Of a stretch of 9,413 nt of DNA, positions 1 through 6,931 are shown piece after piece. The stretch covers positions 14,427-23,839 of the forward strand of contig DBWC01000109.1 in the NCBI GenBank assembly GCA_002308615.1, read 5' to 3'. Numbering within the stretch: position 1 is the stretch's first letter; each line of letters opens with the position of its first letter. The stretch is from Clostridiales bacterium UBA1248 (GTDB lineage Bacteria > Bacillota > Clostridia > Oscillospirales > CAG-272). The notes beneath the pieces were generated by a model. That model saw only the letters and a list, made by a program, of their open reading frames with translations. It was not told where the DNA came from and searched no databases. The position numbers were made by a program, and so were the translations under genes.

Positions 1-375
1 CCCGACGTTACGATAGCCGCAAACGGCTTTATGGTCGCCCCCGCGCTTGAAGCGAGAGAGCTTTTGAGGGCCGAAGGCATAGACGCCGCCGTACTGAACA
101 TCCACACGATAAAACCGCTTGACGAGGAGCTTATATGCAGTTACGCAAACAAGACCGGCGCCATAGTCACGGTGGAAGAACACAATATCATAGGCGGTCT
201 CGGCTCCGCGGTATGCGAGGCGATATGCGGCAAAACTCCCGTTCCGGTACTGCGCGTAGGCGTTGAAGACCGGTTCGGCAGAAGCGGCAAGGTCCCGCCC
301 TTACTTGAATATTACGGACTTACACCGGCTCACATCGCGGAAAAATGCAAAGCCGCGATCAAAATGAAAAAATAA
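1..375 (+). CDS. Transketolase, C-terminal part (5' end outside window)
   Basis: Only the last 124 residues are present; the frame is open from the first base and ends at TAA 373-375. Residues read as the C-terminal domain of transketolase: NIHTIKPLDEE, then VTVEEHNIIGGLGSAV, then RVGVEDRFGRSGK, ending in a short Lys-rich tail. The VEEHNIIGGLGSAV segment separates it from DXS, which has a related but different version. Transketolase moves two-carbon units between sugar phosphates in the cytosolic pentose phosphate pathway, using thiamine diphosphate. In many Firmicutes it is split into two genes, and this could be the C-terminal subunit; the window does not show the N-terminal part, so split versus full-length cannot be decided. 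The next gene begins 10 bases downstream on the same strand, which suggests co-transcription. Confidence 0.9.
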   Translation, partial: PDVTIAANGFMVAPALEARELLRAEGIDAAVLNIHTIKPLDEELICSYANKTGAIVTVEEHNIIGGLGSAVCEAICGKTPVPVLRVGVEDRFGRSGKVPPLLEYYGLTPAHIAEKCKAAIKMKK

Positions 376-385
376 GAGACAGAAA

Positions 386-1528
386 ATGAAAAAGACCGAA
401 AAGCGCAAAATCAAAGCGTCTACCGTTGTGATACGCACGGCGGTATGTGTTTTGACCGCGCTTTTCATTCTTGTCGGATTTATTCTCTCCGGCGTCGCGG
501 TAATAAATTACGGTCCGTCAAAGACCGCGCGCGACCTTTTCGTCATCTCCATGCTTGAAACGTCCGCGGCAAAATTCCTTGCCACGTGGTATTTCTCACC
601 CGAGGAGATCGAATCCATAGTCAGCGAAAACGCGGTCGTCGCGGACGAGGGCAGCTCCGACCCGAATATGATAAGCATAACGCCGCAGACGACCGACGCG
701 GAATTCACACGTCAGCTGCTTCCGGTCATAATCGGAACGGACGACAGCGACACCGTAACGGACGGTCTGACACAGCCGGAGATCACGACGACCGCGCCGG
801 AAACCGAGCCGGAGATACAGGACAAGCATAAGGACGCGCTGTCCGTCACAGGCGACGGACTTGAGATATACGACGTGTCCGGTCCGACGTACAGCGGAAA
901 AATGATGGTCGTACACGACCCGTCGCGCCTTTTCGTCGGCGTTTGCGGAGATTATTCGAAAGATGTCCCCGGTAAAAACCTCTCGAGCATCGCAAGGTCC
1001 TATAATGCCACGGCGGCGATAAACGGCGGCGGCTTTGAGGATAAAAACGGACTGGGAGACGGCGGCACGCCTATAGGGCTCGTCATAACGAACGGAACGC
1101 TCGTTTACGGAGACCTTAATAAAAAATACGAGGTCATAGGCTTTAACAAAGACAATATTTTCATAGTCGGCACCATGACGGGACAGCAGGCGCTCGACGC
1201 GGGCATACGCGACGCGCTCTCCTTCAGCCCCATACTCGTAATGAACGGCAAAGCGTCGTCCGTATCCGGCACCGGCGGCGGACTGAACCCGCGTACCGCT
1301 ATAGGTCAGCGCGCTGACGGAGCGGTGCTTCTGCTCGTGGTTGACGGCAGGCAGGCGTCTTCTCTCGGAGCGACCTACGCCGATCTTATAGATATAATGC
1401 TCGATTACGACGCGGTAAACGCCGCGAATCTTGACGGCGGCAACTCGACCGGTATGTATTACAATGGCTCGCTTGTAAACAAAGGTCTGCTTCAGCGCGG
1501 ACTTCCGACGTGTTTTATAGTAAGATGA
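386..1528 (+). CDS. Membrane-anchored phosphodiester glycosidase-domain (NAGPA/DUF2233) protein
   Basis: 380 residues. A basic N-terminus (MKKTEKRKIK) precedes one hydrophobic segment at about 17-40, so the rest probably lies outside the membrane. Residues about 85-150 form a low-complexity Asp/Thr/Glu/Pro linker (for example TTTAPETEPE). The C-terminal half, about 155-380, has the landmarks of the phosphodiester glycosidase family: AINGGGF (211-217), GTPIGLVI (227-234), NPRTAIG (301-307), LLLVVDGR (315-322) and NLDGGNSTGMY (348-358). The family includes the human lysosomal uncovering enzyme, which removes GlcNAc from a phosphodiester, and bacterial surface proteins often labelled exopolysaccharide biosynthesis proteins. 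The bacterial substrate is not known from sequence, so a role on cell-wall or surface glycopolymers is inference. The start ATG has only a weak upstream purine stretch. The stop TGA overlaps the next gene's ATG. Confidence 0.88.
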   Translation: MKKTEKRKIKASTVVIRTAVCVLTALFILVGFILSGVAVINYGPSKTARDLFVISMLETSAAKFLATWYFSPEEIESIVSENAVVADEGSSDPNMISITPQTTDAEFTRQLLPVIIGTDDSDTVTDGLTQPEITTTAPETEPEIQDKHKDALSVTGDGLEIYDVSGPTYSGKMMVVHDPSRLFVGVCGDYSKDVPGKNLSSIARSYNATAAINGGGFEDKNGLGDGGTPIGLVITNGTLVYGDLNKKYEVIGFNKDNIFIVGTMTGQQALDAGIRDALSFSPILVMNGKASSVSGTGGGLNPRTAIGQRADGAVLLLVVDGRQASSLGATYADLIDIMLDYDAVNAANLDGGNSTGMYYNGSLVNKGLLQRGLPTCFIVR

Positions 1529-2730
1529 AAAAAATACCGAAATTCTGGAAAATATATATATTCGCCGTCACGGTGACGGTCATGCTTTGCATTATAGCGC
1601 TTATTGTTTTGGGCGGATATCTGAAAAGCTACGAATATACGGCTGTTCAGAACGCAAAAGCGGCGGAGGCGCACCGGCTTTTTGAAGAAAAAGAAAACGC
1701 GGAACGGCAAAGCGGCGTTACCGTGTCAAAACGGTTAAAGCTGATCTCCGCCGTAAAAGAAGCCGGGGACATGGCGGCCGCGTACGCGGACAGCTCCGTG
1801 GGACTTTCGGCGGCGGAATTCATGGACGCGCTCGTTGCGTCGCTTAATGAAAACGGGATATCGGGCTTCTCCGATAAGATCGACTGCAGGATCGGAAAAT
1901 ATGAGGATCCGGCGTCTGTCACAAAATATATCGACGATCTGCCCGGGGAATATTCTCACGAAAAGATATCTGCGTTCGTATACTCGCTTACAAAAGGCAC
2001 GCTTACGTCAAAAGTAACGCTTTCAGAGGGGGAAAACAACGATAAAGGTCATAAGACTTTCGTCGTTTCATCCATATCCGTATCGCTTCCCCTTATGTCG
2101 TGCAGAGTATCCGCGCCGGAGGAGGCGACGCTCAAGGTCAACGGAATGACCGTTGACGACGAGCCCGTGCTCGAGGATCCGAACGTTCCCGATTTGATCC
2201 CGTCGTCTTTTAAAATATCGAAGACGGCGCTTTACGTGTTTGAAGGCTTTATTTACAGGCCGCAGATAAAAGCGTATATAGGCGAGGATGAATGTATGCC
2301 TGAAACGCGCACGGACAGAACGGCGTATTTATACCCGTCAAACGGAAAATACAGATCAACGCTCGTTGACAGAGTGTTCTTGCTTTCGTTTGCGTATTCC
2401 GATTACGTCGCGGGCAGCGTAAAATTCGAGGAGATCAAAGATTATCTGTATCCGGACACGAAGTTTTACGGAAATCTTGCCGGATTTGACACGAGATGGT
2501 ATTACGATTATACCAGCCTGGAAAATGCAAACGCGGTCATAACCAATTTCACGGTGTTGTCCGACCGGCTCGTCTTCGCGGAAGTAACGTACGATCAGCT
2601 TTTATACCGCGGGACAAGAGTTTATAAGACCGTGCCGATAAAGCTCCGCGTTTATATGGGATGTGAAAAAACGTCGCAGATAAAAGATCCGGACGGCTGG
2701 CGTCTGATCTTTGTCGAATCGGCTGAATAA
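1525..2730 (+). CDS. Single-pass membrane protein of unknown function
   Basis: 401 residues. The chosen start is ATG 1525, which shares ATGA with the upstream stop (1526-1528), the usual sign of translational coupling; an in-frame GTG at 1510 would add five residues and is less likely. MKKIPKFWK is followed by one strong hydrophobic segment at about 10-31, then a charged helix (about 40-65) likely to be coiled coil, so most of the protein should be extracytoplasmic. The middle contains a beta-rich stretch with APEEATLKVNG (198-208), similar in feel to small domains of other membrane-anchored Firmicutes proteins. The C-terminal 80 residues alternate strands (AVITNFTVLSDRLVFAEV, then KLRVYMG and WRLIFVE) and could be an NTF2-like fold; that is a guess. 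I do not recognise a family. Coupling to the glycosidase-domain gene suggests the two products work together at the cell surface. Confidence 0.8.
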   Translation: MKKIPKFWKIYIFAVTVTVMLCIIALIVLGGYLKSYEYTAVQNAKAAEAHRLFEEKENAERQSGVTVSKRLKLISAVKEAGDMAAAYADSSVGLSAAEFMDALVASLNENGISGFSDKIDCRIGKYEDPASVTKYIDDLPGEYSHEKISAFVYSLTKGTLTSKVTLSEGENNDKGHKTFVVSSISVSLPLMSCRVSAPEEATLKVNGMTVDDEPVLEDPNVPDLIPSSFKISKTALYVFEGFIYRPQIKAYIGEDECMPETRTDRTAYLYPSNGKYRSTLVDRVFLLSFAYSDYVAGSVKFEEIKDYLYPDTKFYGNLAGFDTRWYYDYTSLENANAVITNFTVLSDRLVFAEVTYDQLLYRGTRVYKTVPIKLRVYMGCEKTSQIKDPDGWRLIFVESAE

Positions 2731-2753
2731 AAAAGACTGAAAATAAATATGCG

Positions 2754-2759
2754 AAAGGA
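2754..2759 (+). promoter_or_regulatory. Ribosome binding site of serS
   Basis: AAAGGA eight bases before ATG 2768 fits the anti-SD sequence and fixes the serS start. The gap of 37 bases behind the upstream stop is too short for a T-box leader, which often precedes serS in Firmicutes, so serS here seems to depend on transcription from upstream. Confidence 0.6.
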
Positions 2760-2767
2760 AAACCGCA

Positions 2768-4048
2768 ATGATAGATATCAAATTTTTAAGAGAAAACCCG
2801 GAAGTGGTAAAACAGAACATCAAAAATAAATTTCAGGACGAGAAGCTGCCGCTCGTGGACGAGGTCATAGAGCTTGACAAGCAGAACCGTGCCTACATCC
2901 TAGAGGGCGACGAGCTTCGCGCGTCCCGCAACAAGCTGTCAAAGCAGATCGGCGCTCTGATGGGTCAGGGCAAAAAGGAAGAGGCGGAAGAAGTAAAAGC
3001 ACAGGTAACCGCAAACGCCAACCGTCTTGCCGAGCTTGAAAAGTTAGAGGAAGAATGCACCGAGAAGATACGCGGCATAATGATGCGTATACCGAACATA
3101 ATAGACCCGTCCGTTCCGATAGGCAAGGACGATTCCGAAAACGTGGAGGTCACGCGCTTCGGCGAGCCGAAGGTACCGGATTTTGAGATCCCGTATCACA
3201 CGGACATACTCGAATCCTTAAACGGCATAGACCTTGACAGCGCGCGCCGCGTCGCCGGCAACGGCTTTTATTATCTTACCGGCGATATAGCAAGGCTCCA
3301 TTCCGCCGTTCTTACTTACGCGCGCGATTTTATGATAGACCGCGGCTTTACCTACTGCATACCGCCGTTTATGATCCGCTCCAACGTCGTGACCGGCGTT
3401 ATGAGCTTTGCGGAAATGGACGCGATGATGTATAAGATAGAGGGCGAGGACCTGTATCTTATCGGTACGAGCGAGCACTCCATGATAGGCAGATTCATAG
3501 ACCAGATAATCCCGGAGCAGCAGCTTCCGCTGACGCTTACGAGCTATTCTCCGTGCTTCAGAAAAGAAAAGGGCGCGCACGGCATAGAGGAGCGCGGCGT
3601 TTACCGCATACACCAGTTTGAAAAGCAGGAAATGATAGTAGTCTGCAAGCCCGAGGACAGCAAGGCGTGGTTTGACAAGCTGTGGCAGAACACCGTCGAT
3701 CTTTTCCGCACGCTCGATATTCCGGTAAGAACGCTTGAATGCTGCTCCGGAGATTTAGCGGACTTAAAGGTCAAGAGCGTTGACGTTGAAGCGTGGTCAC
3801 CGAGACAGAAAAAGTATTTTGAAGTCGGCTCCTGCTCCAACTTAGGCGACGCGCAGGCGAGAAGACTGAAGATAAGAATAAAAGGCGACGGAAAGACTTA
3901 TCTGCCGCATACGCTGAACAACACGGTCGTAGCGCCGCCGAGAATGCTCATAGCGTTTGTCGAAAACAATCTGAACGAAGACGGCTCCGTCAACATTCCG
4001 GAGGTGTTAAGACCTTACATGGGCGGCAAGTCCAAAATAACGAAATAA
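2768..4048 (+). CDS. serS: Seryl-tRNA synthetase (serine--tRNA ligase)
   Basis: 426 residues, a normal length for the family. It charges tRNA-Ser (and tRNA-Sec where present) with serine using ATP, in the cytosol. The N-terminus MIDIKFLRENPEVVKQN is the classic SerRS opening, followed by the tRNA-binding helical arm with charged heptads at about 28-105. The class II core follows: LIGTSEHSMIGR (231-242) carries the serine-binding TxE element, motif 2 is CFRKEKGAHG to RIHQFEKQEM (263-289), and motif 3 is HTLNNTVVAPPRMLIAFVEN (381-400). Motifs 2 and 3 differ from the textbook bacterial forms (FRxEAG, HTLNGSGLAVGR) and resemble a second SerRS type that I associate with Clostridia and archaeal-like sequences. 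Active-site Arg and Glu positions are kept, so it should be functional. It is the last clearly linked gene of the left operon and is followed by a hairpin. Confidence 0.96.
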   Translation: MIDIKFLRENPEVVKQNIKNKFQDEKLPLVDEVIELDKQNRAYILEGDELRASRNKLSKQIGALMGQGKKEEAEEVKAQVTANANRLAELEKLEEECTEKIRGIMMRIPNIIDPSVPIGKDDSENVEVTRFGEPKVPDFEIPYHTDILESLNGIDLDSARRVAGNGFYYLTGDIARLHSAVLTYARDFMIDRGFTYCIPPFMIRSNVVTGVMSFAEMDAMMYKIEGEDLYLIGTSEHSMIGRFIDQIIPEQQLPLTLTSYSPCFRKEKGAHGIEERGVYRIHQFEKQEMIVVCKPEDSKAWFDKLWQNTVDLFRTLDIPVRTLECCSGDLADLKVKSVDVEAWSPRQKKYFEVGSCSNLGDAQARRLKIRIKGDGKTYLPHTLNNTVVAPPRMLIAFVENNLNEDGSVNIPEVLRPYMGGKSKITK

Positions 4049-4054
4049 AAAGCC

Positions 4055-4081
4055 GGCGTCCGGTCATCCCGGACGCCTTTT
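4055..4081 (+). terminator. Hairpin with short T-run after serS
   Basis: GGCGTCCGG (4055-4063) pairs perfectly with CCGGACGCC (4069-4077) around a five-base loop, followed by TTTT and then CGG. This fits an intrinsic terminator, although the T-run is short and read-through is plausible. The structure ends only 9 bases before ATG 4091, so for the downstream gene it is also a leader hairpin next to its ribosome binding site. Confidence 0.75.
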
Positions 4082-4090
4082 CGGAAAAAG

Positions 4091-5299
4091 ATGAAAAAAA
4101 TACCGATAATACTCTTATTACTTTCGTTTATTTTCGTTTTCGTCACCTCATGTTTTCCTCTGTTCCCGTCCGTCACGACGGATGAAATAACGGAAGAAAC
4201 AACGGCAGAGATAACGAACACGGAAACGGAAACTGAAGCGGAGACTGAGCCCGATACGGAAGAGTTTTCGCCGGAAATACCGGTGCACGCCCTGCCGTAT
4301 TACAACACGTGCCGCCGCTACGCGTGGTCCACGCTGGACAAAGAAAAAAGACAGCTTTATTATGAGGTGCTCACGGCCGCTTTGTGCTATGCGGAATACG
4401 TCATACTTCCGGACGCGGACACGGCAAAATATATATACGAGTGCGTTTTCTTTGATTCACCCGAGCTTTTCTATCTGTCCGAGACGCCTAAGACAGAAGG
4501 CGGGAAGCTGATATTCGATTACGTTTTCACGCTCGAGGAGGCGGAAGCTCTTGCGTCGCATCTTACGACCATGTTTTACAAGTTCCGCGATCTTTGGATA
4601 AACGACGGTATGACGGAATACGAAAAGCTGACGACGCTTTACGAGTATATCATAAACCGTACCAAATACGCGGACGAGGCGGACGAGTATTACGAAAAAA
4701 ACGAGTATAACGAGGAAGTTTACCGCGCCGTATCCGCAATAGGCCCGCTGATAGACAGCAGGGCGATATGTATCGGTTACGCGCGCGCAACGCAGTATCT
4801 TGCCCTGCGGCTCGGCATACAGACGTTTACGGTAAAAGGCGCGAGCACGGACGGCGGGAACCATTATTACAGTCTTGTGCTTTTGGGCGACGATTACTAT
4901 TACGTGGATACGACCTGGGGCGACCCGGTGGACGCGGAACGGATAAAGGATTATCTGACTTATAATTATTTCTGCATAACTACACAAGAGCTGTTAAGAT
5001 CGCATCTTATATATACGGATATACCGCTGCCCGTATGCACCGCGACGGAATACAACTATTTCATATATAACGGGCTTACCGCGGATACGTCTGAGGAGGC
5101 GGCGCAGAAGATATACGAGGCGTATTTACGCGGAGAAACGGAAGTGAGATTGAAGGTCGAGTACGAAAGGCTCGATATAGTTTACGACGGGATGAAATCC
5201 GCGATAAACGATATATTCGTTGAAAACGGAGCTGTCGGCGTATCGTACTCCGTAGGAAAGTCAAAAGGTCCGTCGACGATATTCGTGAAATTCAAATGA
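4091..5299 (+). CDS. Transglutaminase-like cysteine protease-fold lipoprotein
   Basis: 402 residues. MKK, a hydrophobic core and VTSC (18-21) form a lipoprotein signal peptide, with Cys21 as the lipidated residue, so the protein should sit on the outer face of the membrane. Residues about 29-60 form a Thr/Glu-rich linker (TNTETETEAETEPDTEE). The domain at about 90-300 carries the transglutaminase-like triad: Cys227 in RAICIGYA, His258 in GGNHYYSLV and Asp273 in YYYVDTTWGDP, in the spacing usual for bacterial transglutaminase-like proteins. Such proteins act as peptidases, cross-linkers or non-catalytic binders; the substrate here cannot be told. Pro and Thr surroundings after Asp273 match the VDxTWGD family signature. 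The C-terminal 100 residues contain no recognised domain. The ATG is fixed by the signal peptide, though its SD (GGA, 4083-4085) is weak and close. A strong terminator follows. Confidence 0.88.
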   Translation: MKKIPIILLLLSFIFVFVTSCFPLFPSVTTDEITEETTAEITNTETETEAETEPDTEEFSPEIPVHALPYYNTCRRYAWSTLDKEKRQLYYEVLTAALCYAEYVILPDADTAKYIYECVFFDSPELFYLSETPKTEGGKLIFDYVFTLEEAEALASHLTTMFYKFRDLWINDGMTEYEKLTTLYEYIINRTKYADEADEYYEKNEYNEEVYRAVSAIGPLIDSRAICIGYARATQYLALRLGIQTFTVKGASTDGGNHYYSLVLLGDDYYYVDTTWGDPVDAERIKDYLTYNYFCITTQELLRSHLIYTDIPLPVCTATEYNYFIYNGLTADTSEEAAQKIYEAYLRGETEVRLKVEYERLDIVYDGMKSAINDIFVENGAVGVSYSVGKSKGPSTIFVKFK

Positions 5300-5301
5300 T
5301 G

Positions 5302-5332
5302 AAAAGGCAGACGCCGCGGCGTCTGCCTTTTT
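5302..5332. terminator. Bidirectional intrinsic terminator between convergent genes
   Basis: GGCAGACGCC (5306-5315) and GGCGTCTGCC (5318-5327) are perfect inverted copies with almost no loop, flanked by AAAA (5302-5305) on the left and TTTTT (5328-5332) on the right. It can terminate the lipoprotein gene on the + strand and the response-regulator operon on the - strand. It begins 3 bases after one stop codon and lies 14 bases from the other. Confidence 0.9.
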
Positions 5333-5345
5333 CATATATACCGGT

Positions 5346-5969
5346 TTATTTTATCGTTATACCTATTACTCTCGCTTTTATCGCAAGCTCCGTGCGGCTC
5401 TGGTAGCCCGTTTTTTCAAGCATGGATCTGACGTGCGCTTTTACGGTATTTTCCGAAATGCCGAGCTCCTCCGCCACGGCGCCGTTCGTCGCGCCGGTCG
5501 TTATTATTCGCAGCACCTCAAGCTCGCGCTCCGTGAACTCCGAGCTTTTCGCAAGCCCGAGCATGACGGTGGGCGGACTGTCCGGATATACCGATTCTCC
5601 CGCCATTGTTCTGTCCATTACGTCAAGTATAGTTTCCTGCTCCGTCTCCTTATACCAGAAGCTGTCCACGCCGATCTTTTTCGCGCGCTCTATCCAGCTG
5701 TGCTCCGGCATTGACGTAACGGCGATTATTTTTACCGACGGGTATCTTTCCTTGATGCGCTTCGCCGCGTCAAGGCCGTTGCATCCGTCGTTCATGAGTA
5801 TATCCATAAGTATAAGATCTACGCTGTGTTTCAGAAAATACACCTCCGCGACGGAAGCGGACGGCAAAGAGAACGCAAGCTCGTACCGCTCCGAGTTCTG
5901 AACGTACAGCTCGAACAGATGGCGCGACATTGCCTGATCGTCAACTATCATAACCTTTACTTTGCTCAT
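5346..5969 (-). CDS. NarL/LuxR-type response regulator
   Basis: 207 residues, the normal size. The receiver domain occupies about 3-125: acidic pair Asp10-Asp11, phosphoacceptor Asp56 in DLILMDILMN, Thr85 and Lys107 are all in place, so it should accept phosphate. The C-terminal helix-turn-helix of the LuxR/GerE type spans about 145-205, with FTERELEVLRII, AEELGISENTVKAHV and a final helix, and should bind DNA as a dimer after phosphorylation. The start is ATG 5967-5969, with GAGGGG seven bases upstream; that SD overlaps the stop codon of the kinase gene, so translation is probably coupled. It is the last gene of a three-gene operon with the kinase and pseudokinase. Target genes are not known; its own promoter and the divergent synthetase gene are natural candidates (inference). 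Confidence 0.94.
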   Translation of the reverse strand: MSKVKVMIVDDQAMSRHLFELYVQNSERYELAFSLPSASVAEVYFLKHSVDLILMDILMNDGCNGLDAAKRIKERYPSVKIIAVTSMPEHSWIERAKKIGVDSFWYKETEQETILDVMDRTMAGESVYPDSPPTVMLGLAKSSEFTERELEVLRIITTGATNGAVAEELGISENTVKAHVRSMLEKTGYQSRTELAIKARVIGITIK

Positions 5970-5976
5970 TTTTTAT

Positions 5977-5982
5977 CCCCTC
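5977..5982 (-). promoter_or_regulatory. Ribosome binding site of the response regulator, overlapping kinase stop
   Basis: On the minus strand GAGGGG lies seven bases before the ATG. Its first two bases are the last two of the kinase TGA (5981-5983). Ribosomes finishing the kinase therefore stop on the initiation site of the regulator, which would keep kinase and regulator in a set ratio. Confidence 0.7.
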
Positions 5983-6931
5983 ACGATATTTGTAAGATCA
6001 CGGTCAGCTCGAAGCCCCGCTTCCATGCGACCGTCATTTTTCCGCCGTATCTTTCAACGCTTCTGCGGAGCGTGTGCAGTCCGCCCGTTTCTTCAATGGG
6101 TTTATCCGGCTTTCTGCCGTCGTTTTTTATTTTTATCGCAAATTCGCCGTTTTTCAGCGACGTGCTTATATATACGTTGTTTCCGCCGGCGTGCTTTACC
6201 GTGTTTGTAAGGCACTCTCTTATTGCCGAAGCGGATATTTCCTTTATCAGCCGGTCGTTTGGTATCTCTCCGTCGTAATGGAGCGTGACGTCGACCGCGC
6301 GCGCCGCCTCGGATAACGCCTCCATCCTGTCGTCGGATACGTCCGCCACGGTCTCGCGGCGAAGCATGGATATTGTCATGCGCCACAGTTTAACGAGCGA
6401 CTCCCTGTCCTTATCCTGCCTGTAAAGATACGAGCGCAGAGAGAGCAGAGCCCTTCCCACGTCGTCGTGTATCCTTATTTTCGCGTCGAGCAGTTCTCTG
6501 TCGCGTATCATAGAATCCATTTCTTTGCTGTATTCGCGAATTTTCTCGTTGACCGCCGTCAAATGCGCGTTTCGTTTTTTTAATTCAAGACTTTTTCCGT
6601 ACGGCTCCGTAACGTTATACGCTATACATTCGTTATATACCACGCCGTCCGCCGTTATTTTTCCGGTCTTTATATTCCAGGCGCTGCCGTCCTGCAGTAT
6701 CAGAAGCACACCGCCGCCGTTCTTTTCGATCCGGCAGCCGCTGTTGAGCCCGATATAATCAAGTTTTTCAAAAACCATAGCGTCATTTACACCGCTGTCA
6801 AACGCGGCGCGCATGATCTTTTTCATTGTTTTATTCAAAAACACAAACTCGCCGTTTTCTTTGCTGTAGCATACGCCGTCCGGCATGCCGTCAAGTCCCT
6901 GCCTGAGCGATAAAAGATATTCCGGTCTCAC
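5981..6931 (-). CDS. Soluble sensor histidine kinase, HisKA_3 type with PAS-like domain
   Basis: 316 residues, starting at GTG 6929-6931. That start shares GTGA with the stop of the upstream gene and has an AGGGGGGG stretch nine bases before it. Residues about 8-110 look like a PAS-type sensor (LDGMPDGVCYSKENGEFVFL near its start, AYNVTEPYG near its end), followed by a long charged coiled coil (about 113-150). The phosphorylation helix has IHDDVGRALLSL with His155. The ATPase domain shows the N box RECLTNTVKHAG with Asn243 and Lys246-His247, the NDGRKP segment and ETGGLHTL as a G-box-like glycine pair. It should autophosphorylate and pass phosphate to the regulator encoded next. I see no transmembrane segment, so the signal must be cytoplasmic or come from a partner, most simply the pseudokinase encoded just upstream. 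Confidence 0.92.
   Translation of the reverse strand: MRPEYLLSLRQGLDGMPDGVCYSKENGEFVFLNKTMKKIMRAAFDSGVNDAMVFEKLDYIGLNSGCRIEKNGGGVLLILQDGSAWNIKTGKITADGVVYNECIAYNVTEPYGKSLELKKRNAHLTAVNEKIREYSKEMDSMIRDRELLDAKIRIHDDVGRALLSLRSYLYRQDKDRESLVKLWRMTISMLRRETVADVSDDRMEALSEAARAVDVTLHYDGEIPNDRLIKEISASAIRECLTNTVKHAGGNNVYISTSLKNGEFAIKIKNDGRKPDKPIEETGGLHTLRRSVERYGGKMTVAWKRGFELTVILQIS

Noticed and set aside
1510..1524. GTG start for the unknown membrane protein.
   Set aside because: ATG 1525 gives the standard ATGA overlap and a better N-terminus for the membrane segment.
2731..2767. A T-box riboswitch before serS.
   Set aside because: The gap has only 37 bases, too short for a T-box, and no hairpin series is visible.
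1525..4106. The 16-base identity at the starts of the genes at 1525 and 4091 (atgaaaaaaataccga).
   Set aside because: It reflects the common MKK opening and stops at the next codon; the two proteins are otherwise unrelated.
4457..4987. A 176-codon open frame on the minus strand inside the lipoprotein gene.
   Set aside because: It lies wholly antisense to a clear transglutaminase-like domain, and its product is a low-quality Arg/Val/Tyr-rich sequence without domains.
5422..6278. Plus-strand open frames across the response regulator and kinase genes.
   Set aside because: The minus strand here encodes intact receiver, HTH and kinase motifs; the plus-strand products are Ser/Phe/Arg-rich shadows.
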